A stretch of DNA of 36,506 nt from Branchiostoma floridae (GCF_000003815.2 NW_023365709.1:1-36506), one strand, 5' to 3'. Positions 7,912 to 17,878 are shown, numbered from the stretch's first letter. The notes: generated from the sequence alone by a model not told the origin. Made by a program: numbers and translations.

Positions 7912-9502
7912 AAATCATGACTACATAAATCACTCTAACATATTCAAAGATATTGGAGAGATCCAATCATTTGGTCCTGAAATATTGACTTCCAAAGTTG
8001 CTTGAAATTTGCCTAGCAACATTGTTTACACTAGGTGAAGTTCAAGGACTGGGTTAAATTCAAAGAAATCGATCAATATTTTTCAAAATGATATAAATCA
8101 TGCCTTCATAAATCACTCTAACATATTCCAGGATATTGGAAAGATCAAAAAATATTTGATCCTGAAATACAGACTGCCCAAGTTGCTTGATTTTGCTTAA
8201 CAATATTGTTTACACCAGGTGAACTTCAAGGACTGGGATAAATTCAAAGAAATCAATTAATCCTCTTTAAAATATTTTAGATCATGCCTACATAAACTAC
8301 TCTAACATATTTTAGAATAATGGAGAGATTTGGTTATTTGATCCTGAAATATAGACTACCAAAGTTGCTTGGATTTTGCTTAGCAATATTGTTTACACTA
8401 GGTGAACTTCAAGGACTGGGATAAATCCAAAGAAATCAATTGATCCTCTTTAAAATATTTTAGATCATGCCTACATTAACTACTTCAATATATTCCAGAA
8501 TATTGTTGAGATTTGATAATTTATCCTGAAATAGAGACTGCCAAAGTTGCATGAATTTTGCTTAGCAATATTGTTTACACTAGGTGAACTTCAAGGACTG
8601 GGATAAATTTAAAAAAATCTATTAATTTCTTTTTAAGTACCACGGTATGTCAAAATATGACTACATATATCATTCTACCAAACTCCAGGATATTGGAGAG
8701 ATCCACTTATTTGATCTGTAAATATTGACAGTCAAAGTTGCTAGACTTTTGGTCAGCTGTATTGTTTACACTAAGTGAAGTTCAATGACTGGGATGAATT
8801 CGAAGAAATCAATTGATTATTTTCAAAGTAATTCAAAACATGACAGTATATATCACTTTAATATACTCCTGGATATTGGAGACATCCACTCATTTGATTT
8901 AGTATTATAGACAGTCAAAGTTCCCTGGATTTTGGTCAGCCATATTGTTTACACAGTATTCAGTTTAATGACTGGGATACATTCAATGAAATCAATTGAT
9001 TCTTTTCAAAGTAATTGAAAACATAACTGCATATATCACTGTAACATATGCCTGTATATTGGAGAGATCCACTCATTTGATTTGATATCATAGACAGTCA
9101 AAGTTTCCTGAATTTTAGTCAGCCATACTGTTTACACAGTATTCAGTTTAACTTTAACTTTAACAGGGATACTTTAACAGGGATACTTTAACAGGGATAG
9201 ATTCAAAGAAATCAATTGATTTGTTTCAAAGTTATCTAAAACATAACTGCATATATTACTTTAACATATGCCTGTATATTGGAGAGATCCACTTATTTCA
9301 TTTAGCATTATAGACAGTCAAACCTTCCTGAACTTTGGCCAGCAGCCATATTGTTCCCACTTTGTGAGTACACTGTATGTAGGATGAACTCCAACAAAGT
9401 GTGTTTTTAAGTGAATGGAAACAAGACTGCATACTAGTATATGATACTTCAACATATCCTGAAAATTACACAGAGATGCTGAATTTTGATCCAGAAATAT
9501 TG
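7912..9502 (+). repeat. 182-bp tandem repeat array, main part
   Basis: The unit core (CTTCAAGGACTGGGATAAAT or variants, followed by GAAATCAATTGAT and ACATAAATCACTCTAACATAT) recurs near 8042, 8226, 8408, 8590, 8772 and 8953, and more degraded near 9140 and 9360. The period is about 181-184 bp. Each unit also contains TTGTTTACACTAGGTGAA. Divergence rises to the right. Around 9150-9200 a local expansion repeats ACTTTAACAGGGAT three times. No coding potential. The last unit is interrupted by the MITE at 9503. Confidence 0.85.
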
Positions 9503-10111
9503 GGGTTGAGGTTTTGTGCGCGTTAAAATCTGCGCGTTAAAATCTGCGCGTTAAAAACCTGCGCGTTAAAATATGCAAATTAGCTGATTCCCTCAGGATT
9601 TGAAAACTTTTTTGCTGTTTTTAACTAAAAAGCTTGAAGATGACAACACAAAATAATATTTTGTTGCATTCTAGAGTACAATATCCCTTTCTGAAAATAT
9701 TCCAGGAGTTTTTAAGTGATTTTTAAATGTTAAGTTTTAACGCGCAACAAAGGTTGACATTTGCATGTGAAACAATCTGCTTGAGAAAAGATGAAATGAA
9801 GCTTGTAGAATGGAGAAAAGCCTCAAGCAGTTATATTTTACAATACAAAACCTCACATTAGTAATTTTTCCATGTATTTGTGTCAAATTCAAGTGATTTT
9901 GAAATCTTCTGGATACGCAAATTAACCTATTCCCAAGGGACCTAAAAAATTAGGAGCTTTTCAACCCAAAAATTCTGGTAACAGATGGAAAATCATATAT
10001 TGGGGTCACATTTTTCTTACTAAGAATTTATCAATTGATGCACAACTTAAATTTTTAACGCGCAGATTTTAACGCGCGCGCAGATTTTTAACGCGCAGAA
10101 AACCCGTTCCC
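9503..10111. mobile_element. 609-bp MITE with 9-bp target duplication (MULE- or Merlin-like)
   Basis: GAAATATTG flanks the element at 9494-9502 and 10112-10120, a perfect 9-bp direct repeat that is single in uninterrupted 182-bp units (for example CCTGAAATATTGAC near 7976). The ends are inverted: GGGTTGAGGTTTTGTGCGCG on the left against the complement of CGCGCAGAAAACCCGTTCCC on the right. Both ends contain repeats of TGCGCGTTAAAATC, about four copies on the left and three inverted on the right. One extra half site (TTTTAACGCGCAAC) lies near 9736. There is no coding sequence. A 9-bp duplication with GGG ends fits Mutator-like or Merlin elements. Confidence 0.78.
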
Positions 10112-10210
10112 GAAATATTGACTTGCTTGTCTTTAGTTTTGTTTTATTCAGCTGTATTGTTCAAAGTGTCTTAACTTCAAGCAATGGGATAAGCTTAAAT
10201 GTTCATAATG
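10112..10210 (+). repeat. 182-bp tandem repeat, last degraded unit
   Basis: The unit resumes right after the MITE: GAAATATTGACTTGCTTG, then CAGCTGTATTGTT and CTTCAAGCAATGGGATAAG, each matching the expected positions of the unit. This shows the MITE landed inside the array. Confidence 0.65.
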
Positions 10211-10480
10211 TTGCCTACTAGTACTGTATAGTATATCTGCATCAAAATTTGAGTGTATGATACTGGGATTACTTTTCTTACAGCAGTATGTGTACAATGC
10301 TTTATAATTCCTTACCCCCCTCCCCCATTTCCCAAGAATGGTAAAGAAATGTTTCTAATCCATGGCTGTTTGGATCTTTTAAACATGTTTCACCTCATAA
10401 TAGAGCTTCATTGTTCCTAATAACTATGACTCAGGAAGCCAAGATGCAAATGTTTGGATATGAACATAACAAAAACCACA
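10211..10480. other. Unassigned non-coding stretch
   Basis: AT-rich, without an open frame of note, repeat or regulatory pattern that I can support. A short run of C (10313-10327) is the only compositional oddity. Confidence 0.4.
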
Positions 10481-11075
10481 TATATTCTCGAATAAAGTAC
10501 GCACTTTTTTAACTTTTCAAAATTGAAAAGGTGCTACAAGTTGTTGCCAAAGTTGGGGTGCGTACTTTATTTGAGGTCACTGGACAGAGAAATGGTAAAA
10601 AAGCCTAAAATAAAGCAAGGTGGAGCAACACTTCTAGTAATGTTTCAAAACATGCACATTGTTGTTGTCTTGTAGTTGTCTAAACATGAAACAAAGAAAT
10701 TGTCTAAACATGATTTACATAAGATTGGTATTTGCATACAATCCTTTTGAGTTAGTGACTTTGACTTGTACAACTGGTTTTCCCTGATTTCTTCTACCAG
10801 TTCTCAGTGATTTTTATAATTTGCAGTAGGCAATTCACAAGTTTATAGAGACAATGACAGTGTAAATGCAGGTTATTTCATGCAAAATAACCTGGGGAAA
10901 ACATCATAAATTTGAATTTATCCAGTTAAAGGTCTGTTCAAAATTGGTGGAGAAGGGGTGCGTACTTTATTTGAGTTTTTCCATTTTACCTTTCAGTCCC
11001 AAAGATCTGTCTAAGACTTGTCCAAAATCAGGAGTGCGTACTTTAATTGGGGTGCGTACTTTATTCGAGAATATA
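10481..11075. mobile_element. 595-bp MITE with perfect 24-bp inverted ends
   Basis: The left end (10481-10504) begins TATATTCTCGAATAAAGT and ends ACGCAC; the right end (11052-11075) is its exact complement over 24 of 24 positions. Both ends sit next to TA (TA|TATTCTCG and CGAGAATA|TA), compatible with a TA target site, so it may derive from a Tc1/mariner-related element. The motif GTGCGTACTTTAT also occurs internally near 10558 and 10960, and as GTGCGTACTTTAAT near 11034. It carries no transposase. It lies in the presumed intron of the plus-strand unit. Confidence 0.75.
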
Positions 11076-11248
11076 CGGTATATGTATACAAATCATTCAG
11101 AAATGTAAGTAATATTGATCAATGCAACTTTGATGTGATGCAATCAGATTTCTTACATTATTTGAGTTGGATAGATAACTTTATTGAAAGACAATATACA
11201 GAAAGAAAAGTGCTTAACATCGTAATCCTCTCTCTCTTTATTTTCTAG

Positions 11249-12190
11249 TTGAAGGACAGAAAATTCTTGGTTTGCTCTGAACCAGGACTGTGGAGTTCAA
11301 CCCAGCCTTACATCAGATTCTCTCACTAACCCTGTTATGATTCACAGACCTGGAATACTCACAGAATGGAAACATCACTACTCATTTTATAGCTACTGTG
11401 TAATAATAAGTTGTTTGTTTACTATTTGCATTGGTGATGATTTGTAATTTACTTTTATGATTTGTTATACCTCTTTCCCAAGTTTACCCTACTTAGTCTT
11501 TGATTGAAAGGAGGCTGGATAAAGGCAGTGTATTGTGAATTGTAATGCTCAATGTTATGAACCAATGATGTCTTGCCTGAAAGTGCAACTTGAAAAAAAT
11601 ATCTAACATATTTGTAGTAGCTTGAAATAATAGAACTGACATTAGTATAGGATTGAAACAAATGTACTTTATCTATTGTATGTCCATTGTTTTCTTTTCC
11701 TTTGGTATGAAGTAATATCCTCGCCTGTGTGCTATCCTAGTTACATGACCAACTCTCCTATACCTCTCCCCCATATACTCAGGGGAAGTGTAGGGGCCTT
11801 GGCAAACAAGGATTGTGCAGCATATTATGTTGTGGTATCTGTATATCATAGACAACTTTGTGTAATATCTGATGTATTGTGATCAGTATCACTATGATAG
11901 GAACTACTGGTTTGATATTACATGTCACCACCTAGTGTTAGGTCCATTGTGTGTTACCACTTTTTGTATATTTATTTTGACACACATAAAAACATATTCT
12001 CTGATGCACTTATGATATTGTTTGATGCACTAATGGTAAGGTAGACCTGGCAAGTCTGTTACCAGCTACAGGTACATCAAATTCAATATCCAGTAGTACA
12101 AACAAATGAATCCAGTATTCTATAAAGAGATATCAATGAAGAGTAATATTGGGAAAATTATATGAATAAATGTTTTCAACATAGAATGTA
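11249..12190 (+). other. Putative terminal exon / 3' UTR of a plus-strand transcript
   Basis: A long pyrimidine tract (TCCTCTCTCTCTTTATTTTC, 11226-11245) followed by TAG at 11246-11248 is a near-ideal 3' splice site. In phase with the donor at 3209 the exon reads VEGQKILGLL and then TGA (11278-11280), so it would be almost all 3' UTR. AATAAA at 12165-12170 is a candidate poly(A) signal. No other long open frame is convincing. It might instead be the end of another transcript whose upstream exons are not recognised here. Confidence 0.35.
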
Positions 12191-12640
12191 TGTACATTAA
12201 AGAAGAGGATACTCTATGTCATGTCACTTTTTTTATCATAATCCAGTGTATTCATGCCACACCTGTTTTTTCCTCTTCACTTTTTTTCTCATTACCCTCT
12301 GGCTTCACATCAAAATTTTTATCATGTGATAAAAATTTATTGTCTTCTTTGTATTCAAGTGTTTTTTTTCATATACATATACATTCTTAAGAAAAGTTTG
12401 TGATGAAAACTTTTATGTTTTCATGTATGATGGTTTATTCATAATATTAAATGATTTTCACAGTGGCATTATTGCAGGAAATATGTTTCCCCATCTACTC
12501 CATTGTTTTTCTGGAACGAATCTGGAAAGTGACCTTATCATATTTCGGCATTAGTTGACTCAATAATTCCCAGGAAAGCACCCAACACAATGCTCCTACA
12601 TTACACATCGTCAGTGTAGATTGTAGGACAAACCACAGGA
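12191..12640. other. Unassigned intergenic stretch
   Basis: T-rich and non-coding. A small inverted repeat occurs at 12594-12628 (TCCTACATTACAC, 7-base loop, GTGTAGATTGTAGGA). No gene or known element is recognised. Confidence 0.4.
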
Positions 12641-12899
12641 AGGAGAAATTTCAATTTTGCCGCCACAAGTTTGTACCCATCATCCCTTGCGCTTGAAACA
12701 AGCCTCGATTCCGTGAATGCCGTCGTTTCCATGGCCTGGTATGACGTATTCAACCGAGATCGATATCTGCACGCTGGCATCAGGAGTCTATTTTGCCATC
12801 AAGTTGAGTGTAATTTACTCTCCAAGCAGAGGTCGAGTCGCGGAGATATACCAGTAGTCGAAAAAAATACACTGGCGCCATTTATTTACCTTTGCCAGA
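12641..12899. other. CpG-richer unassigned stretch
   Basis: It contains more CpG than its surroundings (TTTGCCGCCACAAG, GATTCCGTGAATGCCGTCG, GAGTCGCGGAG) and could be a small promoter or a repeat edge. A 78-codon open frame exists here but has no recognisable family or splice structure, so no gene is called. Confidence 0.3.
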
Positions 12900-13065
12900 A
12901 TGGCTAAGGTTATTTTGGGCTTGTGAGTCTGTCTGTCTGTGTGTTTGTGTGTTAACAGCAATAACTCAAGAAGTCTTGGATTGATCCCGATAATATTTGG
13001 TAGGTGGGTAGGGGTCGGGAAAATGAAGGTCAAGTTCGATGATGGGCCCCCTAGCGGCTTGCTAA
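12900..13065 (-). repeat. Dispersed repeat with GGCCCCCTAGCGGC core, left part
   Basis: The order AATAACTCAAGAAG, GATAATATTTGGTAGGTGGG, then GGGCCCCCTAGCGGCTT recurs, in opposite orientation, near 21280-21370 and 21840-21940. The unit is interrupted by the transposon at 13066-15197 and continues at 15198. No coding capacity is evident. Confidence 0.75.
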
Positions 13066-13660
13066 CGGCTGTTTCACAATTGAGTGTACCCATTTATTTT
13101 TCCACATGTTACCAGTTGATAAGAAAGTCAACATAAGATATTGCTGTTTTTGACTGTTATTTTCCAAAAGCTGGTGTAACAAGGAACACAACAAAAAAAG
13201 AAATAGAGAAATCCATCAATATTTGGCGAAACTATCGTAAAAAATGTTGCCTAAAATTGTCCCATTTTTAGTGTTACCAGGGGTCATTCAGTTTTTTCAC
13301 ATTCTGAACATTGCAACTGAGTTAAAAAACATGACTGCTACTTTAAAATTCTTTATTTTGTACTTGCAGTCATATGTTAACTTGAGATTTATTACAATTT
13401 TTCTAAGATATTCCAACTTTTTTTTTGCCAGCAGGGTTATTTTGCATTTTCACCCACATGTTACCAATTTTAATGTAATATTTACCTATAGACTACAAAG
13501 TATGTAGCATTGTTTTAATGTACTGTAATAAGTGTTAATTTGACATGGAAAGTTTTGATATGATGTATGTAACTGAACAAAAGTAGAATGAGATCATTCC
13601 TACTTTCATCTGACTAACAGCGAAGGATCAAAGTATCAGCTGTAATTTTCCGAAAAATTC

Positions 13661-15015
13661 TGTCCCGTCCGTACCCCCCCTCAATTTCTATATTAAGTTA
13701 ATACTACAAGCTTTTAATTGTGATGGTTTACAAGTCTCTTTGACTAGATACCAAACCACTATATAAACCATATCTGTGATAAAGACCTTGCCTGATACAG
13801 CACCGTATAACTTCAAATGTCCCGTCCGTACCCCTGTCCCGTCCGTACCCCCCACCTGTCCCGTCCGTACCCCCACTTTTAGTTTTAAGCAAAAGACTGG
13901 GGAAAATGACATCCCAATTGCTAAAATAACACATAATAATTACTAAATAGTTACAAACAACTAATCTCCTCAATAAAAATAGTACAATTTAATGAATTTG
14001 CTAGCTTTTTCTTTGTCAGATTTTTCATTAATGCCCATAAACTGCCTGAGATTGGCATGAGATGAAATCTGATATTCCCCCAAAGTTACCATCCCATTTG
14101 TCCAGTTCATGTGCTCTCCTCTAGCCAAGCTCACTCTCCCAGATCATCATGATGGTGATGACCAATTCTCCTCACCTGCCAGTGCAGGTAGTGTACATGA
14201 CAAGGATAGAACAGGCACTACCTGAGACACCAAGGAGAAAGGCAAAGGTTCTGGAGAGACCTGTCAAGTCTCCTACTCAAAATAAAATCCTTGAGAAGAA
14301 AGGTGTACTAGTACCTGCTGTGACAAAAGAGAGCAGAAGAAATCTGCAAATAGGTCAAGAAATTGCGGATTTCCTGACAGAACAGATACATGTTACATTC
14401 CATGAAGTTCACCGGTTGAGCATGGCCATCAAAGAAAATAAGCTCTAATGGCATTCCCAGATCATTCTAGATCAGATCAGATCTAATAATTATGTCTATC
14501 TCCTTTTTTTTAGTTTAAACAATATTGCAGTATTTGTAGATGCTTTATTTAACTTGTATTTAGTGAACAAATGTGTTCCAAAAGGTTTGGACAATTCCCT
14601 GCCGTATCAGTCTGTTGTCTGGTTGTGTCCCGTCCGTACCCCCATGTATTATCATATTCATGAAATCATCAAGTCTCTTGATATGTTGCCCAAGTATGAA
14701 TGCTACAATCTTATGTAGGGGTATATAAAGGATGAAATTCTAACAAAGTTTAGCTATCAAAGTACTTGAACTTAAAAACTTTGTATTTGATCTTTCCCTC
14801 GACCTGAAATGACAGCAATGTGTTATTATCGCCTTACAATAAATGACCAGAAAATGACACAACAAGGTGCTACTGCAAATCAAAGTTAGTTTTCTGGTCT
14901 TGTGGATACTAGTGATGGAAGATAACATGGAATAGTGTTTATCTTTAGTTCTTCATGTGGGTATACTGTATGTACCTTTACATACAGTCTTACAGTTGTC
15001 CCGTCCGTACCCCCC
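13661..15015 (+). repeat. Six directed copies of TGTCCCGTCCGTACCCC
   Basis: Copies lie at 13661-13680, 13818-13834, 13835-13853, 13857-13875, 14626-14643 and 14997-15015, all on the plus strand and nearly identical. Three are head to tail. All six lie inside the 25-bp-ended transposon and I saw none elsewhere in the window. They could be transposase binding sites, but subterminal sites are normally inverted at the two ends, which is not so here. Confidence 0.85.
14149..14448 (+). CDS. 99-residue open frame inside the DNA transposon, possible truncated element protein
   Basis: The frame encodes MMVMTNSPHLPVQVVYMTRIE, then a basic stretch ALPETPRRKAKVLERPVKS, NKILEKKGVLVPAVTKES, EIADFLTEQIHVTFHEVH, ending KENKL. 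An in-frame TAG lies nine codons upstream of the first ATG. The composition is protein-like (balanced charged residues, no low complexity), unlike other open frames nearby. The LP-x-TPRRK-x-x-VLE pattern reminds me of a motif in uncharacterised proteins that travel with animal transposable elements, but I cannot name the family with confidence. No DDE motif is visible. It is probably a remnant of a longer element protein. Confidence 0.4.
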   Translation: MMVMTNSPHLPVQVVYMTRIEQALPETPRRKAKVLERPVKSPTQNKILEKKGVLVPAVTKESRRNLQIGQEIADFLTEQIHVTFHEVHRLSMAIKENKL

Positions 15016-15197
15016 ATAGTAAGCCATTAAAGAAAGACCTGTATTATAGTAACCGAGAGGTGTTGTGCAGAGATCTTTTAGGATATTAAGCCCAAAGTAT
15101 GTACCTTTGAACTGCCAGCATCAATTTTGAAATATATTAAAGTTGATTTTTCAACCTCAGTGACCCCTGTTTGGTACACTCAATTGTGAAACAGCCG

Positions 15198-15960
15198 TAA
15201 GGTACTGCAACAGTACCGCAATTTTTGATATCTCCTGTTCTGGACATGCTGTGATCATGATTTTTGAGTGGTAGATAGCCCTCGAGGCAGAGAGTAAGTG
15301 CTGTGAGTTTAGGCCCCCTAGCGGCTTTTTTGGAACTGCAGGCGCCGGGTTCCTTTCAAACTTTGGACGAGAATAACTCTACAACGTGTTGACGAATCAT
15401 CATGATTTTTGGTATGTAGATAGAATGAGTGATGACTTACATAATGGTATACAAATTATGTAAATCACAAACAATTTGCATAATTAATGAGGAAAATTTA
15501 TAAATCCACTGCATTCCATGATAGGACTTTCAAACTTGTCACATATGTAGCTGGGAAGGAGAAAAATGTCGACAGATATCAATTATGCAAAAGAGAAAAA
15601 TGTCAATACATATTTATCATGCAAATGATGATCTTATTTGCATAATTAATGAGAAAATATGAACGTGTTGACGGATCGTCATCATTTTTTGCATGTAGAT
15701 AGCCTAAGTGAAGACTTATATAATGTGATACTTAATTGATTAGGAAAAGTTCACATATGTAACTGAGAAAGAGGGAAGAGAGTAAGAGGTGTATTGAAAG
15801 ACTTTGAAAGAGAATAAGTCAAGAATGGATCAAAGGATCATCATGATTTTTGGTATGCTGATAGGATAATTTGCCGAAATGTTATAAACCAACTCCAAGC
15901 ATATAACTATAAAGAAAATGAAATGAGTAACGCATTTGTCTTCAGACATCATTCTACATA
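15198..15960 (-). repeat. Dispersed repeat, right part, with TTTGCATAATTAATGA modules
   Basis: It begins TAAGGTACTGCAACAGTACC, resuming the repeat broken at 13065. It continues with GATTTTTGAGTGGTAGATAG, a second CCCCCTAGCGGC, and CATGATTTTTGGTATGTAGA, then AT-rich modules with TTTGCATAATTAATGAG. The same order appears inverted at 20960-22320. Non-coding. Confidence 0.75.
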
Positions 15961-16325
15961 ACAAAGCTGGTTTATTTGGCAAAGGTATGTGTTCGTGGAA
16001 CTCTAGTTCTGAGTATTTTGTTTAATTGTTCTTTTTGCGCAGTCTCATAGACTGTTTATAGACTGACTGACAGTAGGTTGAGTATTGGCCCTACCCTAAC
16101 CCTAACTGCTAGGGTAACGTGTATTGGCATAATACCGGCAGTAAGACTTATACCGGCAGATAAAAAATAATGGAATTTAAAGAGATCTACACATGCAACA
16201 ATAGTCATTTCTGAGGTATGCACACTTCAGACATCTAGGTGTCCAATACATCATTTACAAAGCATCGATTAGTCTCTACCAGACTCCGGATCGCTGGAAA
16301 ATCGTAGAAATGGAACAAATAGAGA
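15961..16325. other. Unassigned stretch with a short telomere-like patch
   Basis: CCCTACCCTAACCCTAACTGC near 16089-16109 resembles, on the minus strand, the GCTAGGGTTAGGGTTAGGG part of the satellite at 26-32 kb. It is a single short copy. TACCGGCAG is repeated near 16133 and 16151. Nothing else is recognised. A gap in the assembly follows (16326-16562). Confidence 0.4.
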
Positions 16326-16562
16326 NNNNNNNNNNNNNNNNNNNNNNNNNNNNNNNNNNNNNNNNNNNNNNNNNNNNNNNNNNNNNNNNNNNNNNNNNNN
16401 NNNNNNNNNNNNNNNNNNNNNNNNNNNNNNNNNNNNNNNNNNNNNNNNNNNNNNNNNNNNNNNNNNNNNNNNNNNNNNNNNNNNNNNNNNNNNNNNNNNN
16501 NNNNNNNNNNNNNNNNNNNNNNNNNNNNNNNNNNNNNNNNNNNNNNNNNNNNNNNNNNNNNN
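16326..16562. other. Assembly gap (237 N)
   Basis: Unsequenced bases. Nothing can be said about this interval, and open frames crossing it are meaningless. Confidence 0.99.
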
Positions 16563-16724
16563 TTTGTAGATCATAATTACACATGCTCACGGCACAAGAC
16601 GAACATGATTCAACAGCAATCTTGAATTTCTCTTGGTGACCTACAACTCATGTAAAAATGTGAAGAAGTCCGTTGCATAATAGCCCGGATCTACGACTGA
16701 ATGATCCTGAATGAGCAAAATTGA

Positions 16725-16795
16725 ACGTACGCAGCCATTTTCCCGCCATTTTTATATCTACGCTAGCAGTAAAGTGTTACGTCATAGCGGTTGTG
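16725..16795 (-). promoter_or_regulatory. Candidate promoter: YY1, E2F-type and CRE-like sites
   Basis: The plus strand reads GCAGCCATTTTCCCGCCATTT. This gives, on the minus strand, AAAATGGCTGC (YY1) next to GGCGGGAAA (E2F consensus). GTTACGTCATAGC (CRE-like) follows about 30 bp on. Such sites clustered within 70 bp are typical of housekeeping promoters. No linked first exon could be identified, and the 237-N gap is nearby. Confidence 0.35.
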
Positions 16796-17440
16796 ACGGG
16801 CAAAAGTTAAATGAAAATTCTTGACAGTAAACGTCCGTTTTCTCGTGACATTTTGTATGCTCATGCAGGTTTATGTTTTATGCATTTAGGCCATATTGAT
16901 TTGATTATATGGATGACATCCGCGCTCGCATCAATTTTCAGCCGTTTCCCAAACAAGAAATCTTTTTTAAAAAAGTTGTGCCTTGCCGCGTGTTAGGGAT
17001 ATCGTCAGGAAAAAGTAGGTCAGCACTTCAAGCCCGGCAAGGCAAAATGCTGTGCCTTGGCAAAAACACAATACAACTAGCGTTCGGGGACCTCATACCT
17101 CCATGAAATATTTATTGCTTTTTTGTGGATGGTATGTATGTTTATGGTCGGTTGTATTTGAGAGTAATGGTTATAAATGTTATGGGAAAGAAGTGGTGTA
17201 TTCATTTAATGACACAGAGAATGTCAATCTGATAAGTAATTATTAAAATGTGACACTTAATTGTGTATTGTGTGTTTAAGAGGTCGACGGCATATGGTAG
17301 CGTGGCGTTCCTGAAGCGTGATGTTTGGCATAAACAGTGGTAACTGAGGCGTTTGGGGGTGTTTTTGGTGTCATGAAAATATCATGTTTGGATAATGCAT
17401 GGGTCTTTAGTTTTTTTTAGGAAGTACCTTATTGCCTAAA
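16796..17440. other. Unassigned non-coding stretch
   Basis: Three short open frames exist (60-65 codons) but none is protein-like. CTTGCCGCGTGTTAGG and GCCCGGCAAGGCAAAA near 16980-17050 share the GGCAAGGCAAAA motif with the hairpin near 25410. No gene is called. Confidence 0.35.
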
Positions 17441-17700
17441 GGTGATTTATGCAAATTACGTCTTACCTGCAGAAGTATGCAATTTATAGAAATTAATAGT
17501 TGATTAGCATTTATAATGAGGATCTCCTACTATTACAATGTGTTCCACAATAGGACCTTGATAAATGTAAGATATGTTATATATGGAAGGTGGAACATGT
17601 ACAGATATCATTCATGCAAATAAGGGCCTAATTTGCATAATCAATGCAAAGTGTGATAATTACAATGCATCTTAGTTTTTCATACTGCCACATATCTATG
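17441..17700. repeat. AT-rich dispersed repeat fragment
   Basis: It contains TTATGCAAATTACG, TAGCATTTATAATGAGG, ACAATAGGACCTTGATAAATG and TTTGCATAATCAATGC. These parallel the order of modules in the repeats at 15420-15660 and 21050-21200. It is a diverged fragment of that family. Confidence 0.5.
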
Positions 17701-17710
17701 ATGTTAGTAA

Positions 17711-17876
17711 TAGTTACCCCATGGGCGGGGCGAGTTTTCTGTGTATATCGCCAGGCCCGCCCACCGAGGGGTTTCTAGTCTCCCCGAGGGCGAAGCCCGA
17801 GGGGAGACTAGAAATCCCCGAGGTGTCGGGCCTGGCGATATACACAGAAAACGAGCCCAAGGCAATGGGGTAACTA
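17711..17876. repeat. Long near-perfect palindrome (fold-back element)
   Basis: The arms run from TAGTTACCCCATGGGCGGGG to its complement ending GGGGTAACTA, with the centre at GGGCGAAGCCC near 17796. Matching blocks include GTTTTCTGTGTATATCGCC and TCTAGTCTCCCC with their inverted partners. The arms are about 80 bp and differ by a few indels near the outer part. This is a fold-back MITE or hairpin element; TA at both outer ends could be a TA target site. Confidence 0.8.
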
Positions 17877-17878
17877 AC

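Larger units (their letters stand above)
13066..15197. mobile_element. 2132-bp DNA transposon, perfect 25-bp ends, TAA target duplication
   Basis: The left end begins CGGCTGTTTCACAATTGAG and is matched exactly over 25 bp by the inverted right end at 15173-15197. TAA flanks both sides (13063-13065 and 15198-15200). Another copy of the host repeat (near 21250, reverse complement GCGGCTTCCTAAGGTACTGC) shows a single TAA at this position, which confirms insertion and duplication. A 3-bp TWA duplication is usual for PIF/Harbinger; the family remains open because no transposase was found. Inside are six same-strand copies of TGTCCCGTCCGTACCCC and one 99-codon open frame. Confidence 0.85.

Noticed and set aside
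12594-12628. microRNA hairpin
   Set aside because: The stem is only about 13-15 bp, too short for a typical precursor.
13688-13973. Frames with GTDGTG peptide repeats
   Set aside because: They come from the tandem TGTCCCGTCCGTACCCC boxes read backwards.
13661-15015. CRISPR-like array of TGTCCCGTCCGTACCCC
   Set aside because: Copies are irregularly spaced, some directly adjacent, and lie inside a DNA transposon.
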